DNA of 64,000 bases from Chitinophaga costaii (GTDB taxonomy: Bacteria; Bacteroidota; Bacteroidia; Chitinophagales; Chitinophagaceae). Within the stretch, counting starts at the first letter, position 1. Each line of letters begins with the position of its first letter. Position numbers and translations under genes: made by a program. The notes beneath the pieces are model-generated. The model saw only the letters and a program-made list of their open reading frames with translations, was not told the origin of the DNA and did no database searches. Below are positions 54,082-63,654 of the stretch, piece by piece. Where the stretch lies: positions 1 through 64,000 of the forward strand of contig NZ_FMAR01000003.1 in the NCBI RefSeq assembly GCF_900094705.1. The letters run 5' to 3'.

Positions 54082-54480
54082 ATGAGTTTTGAAATTACAG
54101 GTAAACTGGTTGTGAAATACAACACCATGCAGCGCAGTGAGACGTTTAAGACCAGGGAATTCGTAATTGAGAAATCCGACGATATCAATGGTCGTGTTAT
54201 TACCAATTACATAAAATTCCAGGCAGTTCAAGACCGCACCGCGATCGTAGACCGCTTCCAGGAAGGTGAAAACGTGAAAGTGTATTTCAACATTAAAGGC
54301 ACCCGTTGGGAAAAAGACGGCAAAGTGAACTATATTACTAATCTTGACGCCTGGCGCATGGAATCTATAGTGGCCAATACTCCTGGAGTAGATCCACAAC
54401 CTAACTATGGCGGTTCCCAGGAATTTTCGGGTGGTGCCGCTCCTGCTGCTACCAGCAATGTAGACGACTTACCATTTTAA
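54082..54480 (+). CDS. DUF3127 (OB-fold-like) protein with SSB-type acidic tip
   Basis: A 132-residue protein from ATG 54082 (MSFEITGKLVVKYNTMQRS); the frame opens earlier at 54037 but that ATG overlaps the promoter. Residues 1-95 form the DUF3127 beta-domain (TFKTREFVIEKSD, YIKFQAVQDRTAIVDRF, VKVYFNIKGTRWEK), probably an OB-fold. A flexible Gly/Ala/Pro tail ends in DDLPF, closely resembling the DDDIPF tip by which single-stranded-DNA-binding proteins recruit partners. Divergent from dnaA. Confidence 0.85.
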   Translation: MSFEITGKLVVKYNTMQRSETFKTREFVIEKSDDINGRVITNYIKFQAVQDRTAIVDRFQEGENVKVYFNIKGTRWEKDGKVNYITNLDAWRMESIVANTPGVDPQPNYGGSQEFSGGAAPAATSNVDDLPF

Positions 54481-54790
54481 GCCGTTTCTCTCTCTCTAAA
54501 ATACGGCCACAAAACATATTATTCCAAAGATTCATGGTTGTTGAACAACGAAGGGTCTTTGGAATTTGTATTTTAGTAAGGAGATAATTGTGAAGCTGCA
54601 TATATTTTAAAATAAGGAATAAATAAAATAAACGCTACAGCACTGGTTTATTACATGTAGCAAACATTACTTCATTGCAAAGACACGGCCATCTTTTCAA
54701 GGATGGCCAAATAGGATAAGCCGGGAAAAATTTATTTTTGTCGCACCAGTATCAAAAAGTTGTAGGATCGCTACCTAACCACTATTAATT
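54481..54790. other. intergenic region with hairpins
   Basis: About 310 bases without a gene. ATTCCAAAGA (54521-54530) pairs with TCTTTGGAAT (54556-54565), with an inner GTTGTT/AACAAC stem, a possible terminator for the DUF3127 gene. A second hairpin, GGCCATC/GATGGCC near 54688, lacks a T-run. Confidence 0.45.
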
Positions 54791-56344
54791 ATGCAACAAC
54801 AGATTTCCGTGAAGCTGCCACCTGCCGCAGTGGCCAGTCATCCCGATATCTTACAGGCCGCCGCAGCTACCCTGGGAATAGCGCACACGCGTATTACAGG
54901 GTTTAATATTCTCAAGCGCAGCATCGATGCACGTTCCCGTCAGGTGTATTATATCCTTACTTTGCAAGTGTTCATTGATGAACCTTATCATGTAAGTCAT
55001 TTCACCCCCATTCATTACCCCACCGTTCCTGGCACGGCTACGCCGGTTATTGTAATAGGTGCAGGGCCGGCAGGACTTTTTGCTGCGCTGCGCTTGCTGG
55101 AGGCCGGTCTAAAACCTGTGGTACTGGAAAGGGGCCGCGATGTGCGTACCCGTCGCCGCGACCTGGCCATCCTGAACCGCTCCGGTGTGGTGAACCCCGA
55201 ATCAAATTACTGCTTCGGCGAAGGTGGTGCTGGAACATACTCTGATGGTAAATTATACACCCGTTCCGGCAAGCGGGGAGATATCAATAAAATCCTGCAG
55301 GTTTTTGTACAATTTGGTGCCGATGAAAATATTTTGTATGAAGCGCATCCCCATATTGGCACGAATAAATTACCTCATATCATTACCAGCATGCGGGAGC
55401 AGATCGTGGCCAGTGGGGGCGAGGTGCATTTTGAACAGAAGGTAACGGAATTTATCCTCAGGGATAATGCCCTGCAAGGCGTAAAAACTGCTGCCGGCGC
55501 CACTTTTAGCGCCCGGCATGCCATCCTGGCCACGGGCCACTCTGCCCGTGATATTTTTGAACTGTTGCAGCAGCAACAAATTCAGATCCATGCCAAGCCC
55601 TTTGCGCTCGGTGTGCGCGTAGAGCATCCGCAAATGTTGATTGATAGTGTGCAGTATCATAGTACGGTAAGAGGGGAATACCTGCCACCTGCCAGTTACA
55701 GCCTGGTAGAGCAAGTGGAAGGCAGGGGCGTGTTCTCTTTCTGCATGTGCCCTGGTGGTATCATAGCACCAGCTGCCACCAGCCCTGGTGAGCTGGTGGT
55801 GAATGGGTGGTCGCCCTCTAAGCGCAATAACCCTTATGCCAATTCCGGCATGGTGGTGACGGTAGATGAGCGCGATTTTACCCCCTTTGCAGATAAGGGC
55901 GCCCTGTCTGCCATGTATTATCAGCAAATGGTGGAACGCAATGCCTATGAGGCTGGCGGTGGCCGCTTCGTGGCACCTGCCCAGCGCATGACCGACTTTG
56001 TACAGCGTAAGGTATCTGCCTCGCTGCCCCATTGCTCTTACGTGCCGGGTGTACAGGCTACAGATCTCTTCCAGGTACTTCCTTCCGCCGTATCTTCCCG
56101 GCTAGCGGCTGCTTTTGTGGCCTTCGGTAAAAAAATGCGCGGTTACTATACGGCCGATGCCATCCTGGTAGCTACTGAGTCGCGCACCTCCTCACCAGTT
56201 CGCATTCCGCGGGAAAACGATACGCTTATGCATCCACAGGTGAAGGGCCTGTATCCCTGCGGGGAAGGGGCTGGTTATGCGGGGGGCATCGTAAGCGCTG
56301 CAATGGATGGAGAACGCGTAGCAGTGGCCATTGCAGATTTTTAA
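54791..56344 (+). CDS. FAD-dependent oxidoreductase (COG2509-like)
   Basis: A 517-residue flavoprotein. An N-terminal ~95-residue beta-domain precedes the Rossmann motif VIVIGAGPAGLFAALRLLEA (about 91-110), followed by VVLERG and the characteristic ESNYCFGEGGAGTYSDGKLY. A central substrate region and a C-terminal FAD segment (GLYPCGEGAGYAGGIVSAAM) complete it. This is the uncharacterised FAD dehydrogenase family found in most bacteria; substrate unknown. Confidence 0.92.
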   Translation: MQQQISVKLPPAAVASHPDILQAAAATLGIAHTRITGFNILKRSIDARSRQVYYILTLQVFIDEPYHVSHFTPIHYPTVPGTATPVIVIGAGPAGLFAALRLLEAGLKPVVLERGRDVRTRRRDLAILNRSGVVNPESNYCFGEGGAGTYSDGKLYTRSGKRGDINKILQVFVQFGADENILYEAHPHIGTNKLPHIITSMREQIVASGGEVHFEQKVTEFILRDNALQGVKTAAGATFSARHAILATGHSARDIFELLQQQQIQIHAKPFALGVRVEHPQMLIDSVQYHSTVRGEYLPPASYSLVEQVEGRGVFSFCMCPGGIIAPAATSPGELVVNGWSPSKRNNPYANSGMVVTVDERDFTPFADKGALSAMYYQQMVERNAYEAGGGRFVAPAQRMTDFVQRKVSASLPHCSYVPGVQATDLFQVLPSAVSSRLAAAFVAFGKKMRGYYTADAILVATESRTSSPVRIPRENDTLMHPQVKGLYPCGEGAGYAGGIVSAAMDGERVAVAIADF

Positions 56345-56396
56345 AAAGTGAAGGCATTGTATTATATTTCCAGTACAAAAATAATAAGCCATCACT

Positions 56397-57332
56397 ATGC
56401 ATTTGCTCCAGGTTTCCCACCTCAAAAAGTATTATGCCACACACAAAGCTGTGGATGATATTAGCTTCGACATTCCCTCCGGTAGCATTTTTGGTTTGTT
56501 AGGCCCTAACGGCGCAGGGAAAACCACTTTGCTGCGCATGATCACCGGTATTTTTTTCCCCGACGAAGGCAGCATTACCTTTGACGGGCGTCCTTACCAT
56601 GCGCTGGGAGACAGTGCTAACATCGGTTACATGCCAGAGGAACGAGGTTTGTATAAGAAAATGAAGGTGGAGGAACAGGTGTTATACCTTGCCCAACTAA
56701 AAGGCATGCACTACCGCGACGCTACCGAAAAAATTAATTATTGGTTTGCACGCTTTGATATTAATAGCTGGCGCTATAAAAAGATTGAAGAGCTGAGCAA
56801 AGGCATGCAGCAAAAGGTACAGTTTATTTCCACCATACTACACGGCCCCAAACTACTCATCCTCGATGAGCCGTTTTCCGGCCTGGACCCCATTAACGCA
56901 AGCCTCATCAAAAACGAGATATTTAACCTCGCCCAGCAAGGTACTACCATCATTTTCTCTACCCATCGCATGGGAGAGGTGGAAGAAATTTGCAACAGCA
57001 TTGTGCTGGTAAATAAAGGCAAAAAGATCCTTGACGGCGGTGTGGCGCAGATAAAACAACAGTTTAAGCAACACTTGTTTAAAATAGCATTTGGTCAGCC
57101 CATCAACCCCGCCCACATGGCCACTTATCATTTTACGCTGGTAAAACAGGAGGACAATGCCTATATACTGAAAAAAAATCCGGATAGCAGTACCAACGAT
57201 ATCCTCAGCCATTTTATCCGCCAGGAAGTAACTATTACCCACTTCGAAGAAATTTTGCCCTCGCTTAACGAGATTTTTATCCAGCAGGTGCAGTTAATGG
57301 AAACAGCTGGCGTACCCATTGTGGCCGCCTAA
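56397..57332 (+). CDS. ABC transporter ATP-binding protein (NatA-like)
   Basis: A 311-residue ATPase: Walker A LLGPNGAGKTTLL (near residue 40), signature LSKGMQQKVQF, Walker B LLILDEPFSGLDP and H-switch STHRMGE. The C-terminal ~80 residues are the extension common in ABC-2 exporters. With the permease 27 bases downstream it forms a NatAB-like export pair (Na+ in Bacillus; here the substrate is unknown). Confidence 0.95.
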   Translation: MHLLQVSHLKKYYATHKAVDDISFDIPSGSIFGLLGPNGAGKTTLLRMITGIFFPDEGSITFDGRPYHALGDSANIGYMPEERGLYKKMKVEEQVLYLAQLKGMHYRDATEKINYWFARFDINSWRYKKIEELSKGMQQKVQFISTILHGPKLLILDEPFSGLDPINASLIKNEIFNLAQQGTTIIFSTHRMGEVEEICNSIVLVNKGKKILDGGVAQIKQQFKQHLFKIAFGQPINPAHMATYHFTLVKQEDNAYILKKNPDSSTNDILSHFIRQEVTITHFEEILPSLNEIFIQQVQLMETAGVPIVAA

Positions 57333-57359
57333 TCATTTTATATCCCAAACACACTACGT

Positions 57360-58658
57360 ATGAATAAGATCTGGCTCATTATAAAAAGAGAATATTTAAC
57401 CCGCGTGCGCAAAAAGTCTTTCCTGGTAATCACTTTGCTCATCCCGGTGTTTTTTGCCGCCATGGTGATCATACCGGTACTGATGGCGATGAACGACGGC
57501 AATAATGAAAAGATTGCCGTAGTAGACGAAAGCCATTTGTTTAAAGGCAAATTGGCCGATGCCAACGGCGTATTGTATAAATACCAGGAGCATGCCGCCA
57601 TCGATACGTTTAAGGCCAATTATGAGAAGCTAGGCTATACGGGCATATTATACGTACCCAACATTGAACTGGAACGCCCTGGCACTATTTATTATTACAG
57701 TAAAGGACAGCCAGGCATAGACCTGCAATCCAAGCTGAATAGTGATGTAAATCGCGTGATCGAAAACCTGCGCATGGAAAAAGCAGGCATAGACCAGGAA
57801 AAACTGGCATCTGTGCGGTCTAACGTAAGTGTAACCTCCATCACCGACACTGGTAAGCAGGGCAACGCCGTTGTGGCATGGGCAGTGGGTTATGGCAGTG
57901 GGTTTGCGATTTACATTGTGCTGCTACTGTTTGGTATGCAGGTAATGCGCGGCGTTTCCGAAGAAAAAACCAGCCGCATTGCAGAAGTAATGGTGTCTAG
58001 TGTGAAACCTTTTGAACTGATGATGGGAAAAATTCTGGGTGTAGCAGGGGTGGGCCTTACCCAATTCATTATCTGGATTGTACTGATCACTTGTTTTTAT
58101 ACCCTGGCCCTGCCGGCTTTGATTGGCCAGGCCGGTGCACACCAGGTAGTGGCAGGCAGCGCACAAACAGCTGCGGTGTCGCATATGATGGAAAACATTC
58201 ACCAGGGTATGGACGCGGTGAATGTACCACTGCTGGTGGGCTGCTTCCTGTTTTACTTCGTGGGAGGATACCTGTTTTATGCATCCCTGTTTGCCGCAGT
58301 AGGCAGCTTGGTGAATGAAGATGCCAATGATGCGCAATCGCTCACCTTTCCTATCACCTTACCGGTAATCATAGGCTTGTTTATCATGTTTGCCGCCGTA
58401 AAAAACCCTACCAGCCCACTGGCAGTGTGGGGCAGCCTTATCCCTTTTACGGCACCCATGGTAATGATGGCGCGGCTGCCTTACGGTGTGCCAGGCACGG
58501 TGCCTTACTGGCAGCTCCTGCTTTCTTTTGTTTTGCTTATCCTGGGTTTCCTCGGCACAACCTGGGCGGCGGGCAAAATATACCGCACCGGTATTCTTAT
58601 GTATGGGAAAAAAATTACCTGGGGCGAGGCTATTAAATGGGTCACAAGAAAACAATAA
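57360..58658 (+). CDS. ABC-2 permease (NatB-like)
   Basis: A 432-residue membrane component: one N-terminal helix (KSFLVITLLIPVFFAAMVII), a large extracytoplasmic loop (about 45-170), then five or six C-terminal helices beginning AVGYGSGFAIYIVLLLFGMQ. The cytoplasmic loop EEKTSRIAEVMVSSVKPFELMMGKILG is the family's signature coupling segment. Partner of the ATPase just upstream. Confidence 0.93.
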   Translation: MNKIWLIIKREYLTRVRKKSFLVITLLIPVFFAAMVIIPVLMAMNDGNNEKIAVVDESHLFKGKLADANGVLYKYQEHAAIDTFKANYEKLGYTGILYVPNIELERPGTIYYYSKGQPGIDLQSKLNSDVNRVIENLRMEKAGIDQEKLASVRSNVSVTSITDTGKQGNAVVAWAVGYGSGFAIYIVLLLFGMQVMRGVSEEKTSRIAEVMVSSVKPFELMMGKILGVAGVGLTQFIIWIVLITCFYTLALPALIGQAGAHQVVAGSAQTAAVSHMMENIHQGMDAVNVPLLVGCFLFYFVGGYLFYASLFAAVGSLVNEDANDAQSLTFPITLPVIIGLFIMFAAVKNPTSPLAVWGSLIPFTAPMVMMARLPYGVPGTVPYWQLLLSFVLLILGFLGTTWAAGKIYRTGILMYGKKITWGEAIKWVTRKQ

Positions 58659-58750
58659 TGGCTGTGCATGGCTTTATAAATTACCTGGAGAACATATCTA
58701 ATAGAGTGTGCTTGATGGCATGGCTGATTAAGAATCAACTGCGTTTTATG

Positions 58751-59701
58751 TCAGGTAAATAGCCTGCCCAATTGTTGCGTAGCAGCGATAAATTCTGTCC
58801 AGATCTCCAGCACCACATCTGCTGCAGGTTTAATGTCTTTTATCAGGGCGCTCACCTGACCTATTTCTAATTCTCCGTCCTGCATATTTCCTTCAAACAT
58901 GCCGGCTTTGGCCCTGGCGCGGCCCAGCAGTGTTTTTAGTGTATCTATATCTGCGCCACTATCTTCCGCTTTTTTAATGGCATCATAAAAATTGTTTTTC
59001 AGCAAACGTACGGGAGTCAGTTTCTTTAACGCCAGGATGGTATCACCTTCTCCGGCGGCCACCACGGCTTGTTTAAATAAATGGTGTACAGAAGCTTCGG
59101 GCGTTGCTACAAAACGGCTGCCTACCTGTACGCCTTCCGCGCCCAGTGCAAAGGCGGCGGCCATGGCTTTCCCCGAGGCAATGCCACCTGCGGCAATGAG
59201 TGGAATACGGAGTTGTGCGGCCACGGCAGGGATGAGTACCATTGTGGTAGTTTCTTCCCGCCCGTTATGGCCTCCTGCCTCAAAACCTTCGGCCACGATG
59301 GCATCTACGCCAGCAGCCTCGCTTTTTAAAGCCAGGGCGGTGCTGGACACTACCTGCACTACGGTAATGCCGGCCTGTTTTAAAGTGGCCGTCCACGTTT
59401 TAGGACTGCCGGCGGAGGTGAAAACAATGGGTACCTTTTCTTCGATGATAAGCTGCATGAGCTGTCCGGTATCGGGGTAGAGCAGGGGCACGTTTACGCC
59501 GAAAGGCTTGTTGGTAGCAGATTTACAGGCCTGTATGTGTGCGCGCAATACATCGGGGTACATGCTGCCCGCGCCAATAATACCCAGCCCACCGGCATTG
59601 CTTACCGCCGCCGCCAGCCGCCAGCCGCTGGCCCAGATCATACCGGCCTGGATAATCGGGTATTGAATGCCGAATAACGTGGTAATGCGATTCTGTTGCA
59701 T
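58751..59701 (-). CDS. nitronate monooxygenase
   Basis: A 316-residue FMN TIM barrel from ATG 59701 (MQQNRITTLFGIQYPIIQAG); a longer frame to 59830 carries 43 residues foreign to the family. Landmarks: PIIQAGMIWASGWRLAAAVSN, GLGIIGAG, VPIVFTSAGSP, catalytic His in EGFEAGGHNGREE, LIPAVAAQLRIPLIAAGGIA and GAEGVQVGSRFVAT. It oxidises nitronates such as propionate-3-nitronate. Confidence 0.93.
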   Translation of the reverse strand: MQQNRITTLFGIQYPIIQAGMIWASGWRLAAAVSNAGGLGIIGAGSMYPDVLRAHIQACKSATNKPFGVNVPLLYPDTGQLMQLIIEEKVPIVFTSAGSPKTWTATLKQAGITVVQVVSSTALALKSEAAGVDAIVAEGFEAGGHNGREETTTMVLIPAVAAQLRIPLIAAGGIASGKAMAAAFALGAEGVQVGSRFVATPEASVHHLFKQAVVAAGEGDTILALKKLTPVRLLKNNFYDAIKKAEDSGADIDTLKTLLGRARAKAGMFEGNMQDGELEIGQVSALIKDIKPAADVVLEIWTEFIAATQQLGRLFT

Positions 59702-59859
59702 ATAGTAAATGTAAGGAATTGTATTATCTGCCCGGTGCCGCCGGAATACCATTCGTTGGATAAAACAAATGCGTATACATGGTACACCCGTCATGCACCG
59801 GAGCAAGCGCCATCCTGGTCCCGCTTCCATGCACCCACTTGCTACTTTGGGCTTATGTT

Positions 59860-60846
59860 TTATCCTAAATCGATCTCTGTATTGTCGCCTATGTTCAGGC
59901 TTTGGGAAAGCCCGCGTATATTGGCATCGGAGCCAATGAGGGAAGATTTCAGCACTACCTCGTGCAGATTACTGAAAGAACCCACGATAGAATCTTTCAC
60001 AATGGAATAATTTACCGTGGTATTGTCGCCCACGGCTACGTTGGGTCCTATGATGGAGTTTTTGATATTGCAATGCTCACCAATGCTCACCGGCGGAATG
60101 ATGATGGTATTTTCGAACGGCGGTATAACGAAAGGCATTTGCTTTTTGAGCAGGATGGCATTGGTTTCCAGCAAGGTTTCCTTGCGCCCGCAATCGAACC
60201 AATTAGTTACTTTGTAGGCCTGCATTTTTACGCCGTGGTGGATCATACATTCCAATGCATCAGTAAGCTGGTACTCGTCGTGCGATTTTATTTTATTATT
60301 GATATTGTCTTGCAGGCAATCGAATAATTGCACCGTTTCGCGGATCTTGTACAAGCCTACTAAGGCCATGTTAGACTTAGGTATTTGTGGCTTTTCTACT
60401 ACGCGGGTAATGATATGGTGTTCATCCATTTCACCTACACCAAAGTTGCGTGGGTCATCTACCTTTTTTACGCCCAGCAGGGAGTGGGGTGCGGCAATGA
60501 TTTCCTTAATGTTAGACTCCACGATAGTATCGCCCAGCACAATCAGTACTTCATCGTCCTGCACAATGCTGCGGGTCAGCAGAATAGCATGGCCAGTACC
60601 TTCCCGGCTGGTTTGCTGTACGAAGTGGCAGATAAGCTGCGGGTATTTCTGTTCTACGTAATGCTGAATTTTTTCACCCAGGTAACCCACCACAAATACA
60701 AATTCGGTGATGCCGGCTTCCACCAGTTGGTCCACGATAATGCTAAGGATGGTTTTGCCTGCCAAAGGAATCAATGCTTTCGGCTGGGTGTAAGTATGTG
60801 GTCGTAGCTTGGTGCCGGCCCCGGCTACAGGTATGATCGCCTTCAT
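59860..60846 (-). CDS. sugar nucleotidyltransferase with left-handed beta-helix
   Basis: A 328-residue NDP-sugar pyrophosphorylase from ATG 60846 (MKAIIPVAGAGTKLRPHTYT). The GxGTxLRP nucleotide loop and PKALIPLAGKTIL are at the N-terminus, with EVLIVLGDTIVE as the metal-binding Asp region. The C-terminal ~85 residues contain hexapeptide repeats (IIPPVSIGEHCNIKNSIIGP). Resembles glucose-1-phosphate thymidylyl/uridylyltransferases, acting in cell-envelope polysaccharide precursor synthesis. Confidence 0.92.
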   Translation of the reverse strand: MKAIIPVAGAGTKLRPHTYTQPKALIPLAGKTILSIIVDQLVEAGITEFVFVVGYLGEKIQHYVEQKYPQLICHFVQQTSREGTGHAILLTRSIVQDDEVLIVLGDTIVESNIKEIIAAPHSLLGVKKVDDPRNFGVGEMDEHHIITRVVEKPQIPKSNMALVGLYKIRETVQLFDCLQDNINNKIKSHDEYQLTDALECMIHHGVKMQAYKVTNWFDCGRKETLLETNAILLKKQMPFVIPPFENTIIIPPVSIGEHCNIKNSIIGPNVAVGDNTTVNYSIVKDSIVGSFSNLHEVVLKSSLIGSDANIRGLSQSLNIGDNTEIDLG

Positions 60847-60997
60847 GAACTCGTGTAATTGGTGAAGAAGTGCGAAAGCGCTTCTCAATGACAACGCGGC
60901 AAAATTACTAATATTTTATGAATGCGAACGATTGCAATGCTACAGATACTGTAGATACATCGTTTTAGGAAGGTCCTGGTGTACAATTTAATGCAAC

Positions 60998-61029
60998 CTT
61001 GCATTTCACCTGCCTTTAAGCTAAATTTG
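60998..61029 (+). promoter_or_regulatory. promoter of glyA
   Basis: CTTG at 60998-61001 and TAAATTTG at 61022-61029 with the same 20-base gap seen at the tRNA-Pro promoter. The ATG at 61044 would follow after a leader of only about ten bases. Confidence 0.65.
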
Positions 61030-61043
61030 CACAAATTTTCATC

Positions 61044-62321
61044 ATGCAAAGAGATTCACAAATATTTGATATCATCCGCCAGGAACTGGAGCGTCAGCGC
61101 CACGGTATAGAATTGATCGCATCAGAAAACTTCACCAGCAGCCAGGTAATGCAGGCTATGGGGAACGTGATGACCAATAAATATGCAGAAGGTTACCCTG
61201 GCAGAAGGTATTACGGTGGTTGCGAAGTGGTAGACCTTAGTGAACAACTGGCCATTGATCGCGCCAAGCAAATATTTGGAGTAGCCTATGCGAATGTACA
61301 GCCCCATTCCGGCGCACAGGCCAATGCAGCCGTACTGCTGGCCATTCTCCAGGCAGGCGATAAAATACTGGGCTTAGACCTGAGCATGGGTGGCCACCTG
61401 ACGCATGGCTCCTCAGTAAACTTTTCCGGAAAGCTTTACCAGCCTCATTTCTATGGCGTTAATAAAGAAACAGGCCTGGTAGAATATGATAAAATGGAAG
61501 AAGTGGCCCGGCGGGAAAAACCAAAAGTGATCATCTGCGGTGCTTCTGCCTATAGCCGCGACTGGGATTATAAACGTATCCGGGAAATTGCAGACGGCAT
61601 CGGTGCATTTGTCATGGCAGACATCGCCCACCCGGCTGGTCTTATTGCCAAAGGCCTGCTGAACTCGCCATTCGAACACTGTCATTTCGTGACCACCACT
61701 ACGCATAAAACATTGCGCGGTCCCCGGGGTGGTATGATCCTGATGGGCAAAGATTTCGAGAACCCATTTGGTCTTAAAACGCCCAAAGGTGAAACCCGCA
61801 TGATGAGTAACCTGTTGGATGTGGCTGTATTCCCTGGTATACAGGGCGGTCCGCTGGAACACGTGATTGCTGCCAAGGCCGTATCGTTTTTTGAAATTCT
61901 TTCCGACGAGTACACGGTATATGCCAAACAAATCCTGAAAAATGCCCAGGCCATGTCCAAACATTTCGTGGACAAGGGCTACCAGATTGTATCCGGCGGA
62001 ACGGATAACCACCTGATGCTGATAGACCTGCGCAATAAAAACATTTCCGGTAAAAAAGCGGAACAGGTGCTGGTAAAGGCAGATATCACCGTCAACAAAA
62101 ATATGGTGCCTTTCGACGATAAATCGCCGTTCGTTACATCCGGTATTCGCATTGGCGTGCCAGCCATTACCAGCCGTGGTTTGCAGGAAGCCCACATGGG
62201 CCAGATCGTGGATTGGATAGACACCCTGCTGCTCGACAGCGATAATGAATCTACCATTACCAAAGTGCGTGGCAGCGTGAATGAATTTATGAAACAGTTC
62301 CCCCTGTATCCTGAAATGTAA
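61044..62321 (+). CDS. glyA: serine hydroxymethyltransferase
   Basis: A 425-residue PLP enzyme interconverting serine and glycine with tetrahydrofolate. Diagnostic segments: [20 protein letters not shown], the [20 protein letters not shown] folate/PLP loop, [14 protein letters not shown], and the Schiff-base Lys 222 in [15 protein letters not shown]. Length and end are normal. Preceded by a good promoter, followed by a terminator. Confidence 0.98.
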   Translation: MQRDSQIFDIIRQELERQRHGIELIASENFTSSQVMQAMGNVMTNKYAEGYPGRRYYGGCEVVDLSEQLAIDRAKQIFGVAYANVQPHSGAQANAAVLLAILQAGDKILGLDLSMGGHLTHGSSVNFSGKLYQPHFYGVNKETGLVEYDKMEEVARREKPKVIICGASAYSRDWDYKRIREIADGIGAFVMADIAHPAGLIAKGLLNSPFEHCHFVTTTTHKTLRGPRGGMILMGKDFENPFGLKTPKGETRMMSNLLDVAVFPGIQGGPLEHVIAAKAVSFFEILSDEYTVYAKQILKNAQAMSKHFVDKGYQIVSGGTDNHLMLIDLRNKNISGKKAEQVLVKADITVNKNMVPFDDKSPFVTSGIRIGVPAITSRGLQEAHMGQIVDWIDTLLLDSDNESTITKVRGSVNEFMKQFPLYPEM

Positions 62322-62348
62322 TTAAAACTTCAATTGCTTGAAATACCT

Positions 62349-62380
62349 GCGACCTGCCATTGAGCGGGTCGCTTTTTTTT
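62349..62380 (+). terminator. rho-independent terminator of glyA
   Basis: GCGACC pairs with GGTCGC (plus a TG/CG extension) followed by eight T. Confidence 0.85.
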
Positions 62381-62418
62381 GTGTTTTTGTTGGCTGTGGC
62401 TTTGCGGAGATTTAGTTC

Positions 62419-62454
62419 AAAAAAAACGCCGCCAGGTAGCAATGGCGGCGTTTT
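62419..62454 (-). terminator. rho-independent terminator of the M20 gene
   Basis: On the minus strand ACGCCGCCA and TGGCGGCGT-type arms (CGCCGCCA/TGGCGGCG) form a strong stem followed by a T-run. Tail-to-tail with the glyA terminator. Confidence 0.85.
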
Positions 62455-62478
62455 GTAAAACGTTCAGGTATAAAAGGA

Positions 62479-63654
62479 CTAAAAGCTGGCAGCCAGGAAA
62501 GCCATGGTGCCCATGCCATACTCAATGGCATGCTCGTCGATGTCGAAAGTAGGCGTGTGTACGCCGGAATTAATGCCCCTGGCGGCATTGCCAGTACCCA
62601 GGCGGAAAAAACAGGCGGGTACTTCCTGCGAATAAAAGGCAAAGTCTTCAGCGCCCATCCGCAGTTCTGTATCCTGCACGTTTGCGGCTCCCATGTAGTC
62701 CGAGGCCAGCGCCCTGGCCCGCGCGGTTACGGCTTCGTTGTTGTACAGGCAGGGATAACCCACCAGTATCTCAATATCTATGTCAGCACCCATGGCATGC
62801 ACCAGCTCTACCGCCTGCTTGCGGATAAGTTCATGTGCGCGGAAACGCCAGGTTTCGTCCATTGCACGGAAAGTACCCATTAGTTTTACCTCGCTGGGAA
62901 TTACATTGGTGGTATAACCGCCGTTGAATGCGCAGATGGACAATACCGACGGGGAAAAGGGATTGTTATTGCGGCTGATGATTTGCTGCAAGCTTACCAC
63001 CAGGTGAGACGCTACGAGAATAGTATCTACCGTGAGGTGGGGCTGTGCGGCGTGGCCGCCTTTACCTTTAATGGTGATATAAATTTCATCAGCGCTGGCC
63101 ATATACTTACCATCACGGAAGCCGAGCAAGCCTGTTTCCATAGTGGGTTGTACATGCATGCCCAGGATGGCGTCTGGCCGGGGATGTTGCAGCACGCCCT
63201 CCGCGATCATGAGACTGGCGCCGCCGGGATGTTTTTCTTCACCTGGCTGGAAAATGACCCGCACAGTACCCTCAAATTCATGGCGCAGCTCCTGGAGTAT
63301 ACGCGTAGCACCCAGTATACAGGTGGTGTGCACATCGTGTCCGCAGGCGTGCATTACGCCGGGGTTAAGCGACTTGTAAGGAACATCGTTGGCTTCCGTA
63401 ATGGGTAAGGCATCCATATCGGCACGGATGGCAATGGTTTTGGAACCGGGATGCTGGCCTGTGATGGTAGCTACAATACCGGTGCCGGCTACCTGCGCCT
63501 GGTAAGAAACGCCAAATTCATCGAGTTTGCTGCGCACAAAAGCTGCCGTTTCGTGTTCCTGGAAGGAAAGCTCCGGGTGGGCATGAATGTGGCGGCGTAT
63601 ATCGATGAATGCAGGCGCGTATTGTTTGGCGAGTGCCTGTATTTTATTCTTCAT
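62479..63654 (-). CDS. M20 family amidohydrolase (N-acyl amino acid/hippurate hydrolase-like)
   Basis: A 391-residue metallopeptidase-fold enzyme with two-metal ligands in MHACGHDVHTT, FQPGEEKHPGG and LGMHVQP, plus a late EDFAFYSQEVPACFF. The lid/dimerisation domain (about 185-295) begins SADEIYITIKGKGGHAAQPH. No signal peptide, so it acts in the cytosol, cleaving acyl-amino acids or similar amides. It overlaps the SPOR gene upstream by 11 bases. Confidence 0.93.
   Translation of the reverse strand: MKNKIQALAKQYAPAFIDIRRHIHAHPELSFQEHETAAFVRSKLDEFGVSYQAQVAGTGIVATITGQHPGSKTIAIRADMDALPITEANDVPYKSLNPGVMHACGHDVHTTCILGATRILQELRHEFEGTVRVIFQPGEEKHPGGASLMIAEGVLQHPRPDAILGMHVQPTMETGLLGFRDGKYMASADEIYITIKGKGGHAAQPHLTVDTILVASHLVVSLQQIISRNNNPFSPSVLSICAFNGGYTTNVIPSEVKLMGTFRAMDETWRFRAHELIRKQAVELVHAMGADIDIEILVGYPCLYNNEAVTARARALASDYMGAANVQDTELRMGAEDFAFYSQEVPACFFRLGTGNAARGINSGVHTPTFDIDEHAIEYGMGTMAFLAASF

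Noticed and set aside
54686..54710. GGCCATC/GATGGCC hairpin as a terminator or riboswitch
   Set aside because: No T-run on either strand and no further conserved structure.
60900..61043. Glycine riboswitch before glyA
   Set aside because: The predicted promoter leaves only ~10 bases of leader, and no paired aptamer-like structure was seen upstream.
61413..62195. 260-codon minus-strand frame inside glyA
   Set aside because: Antisense shadow of glyA; composition is rich in His, Phe and Gln as expected for complement frames.
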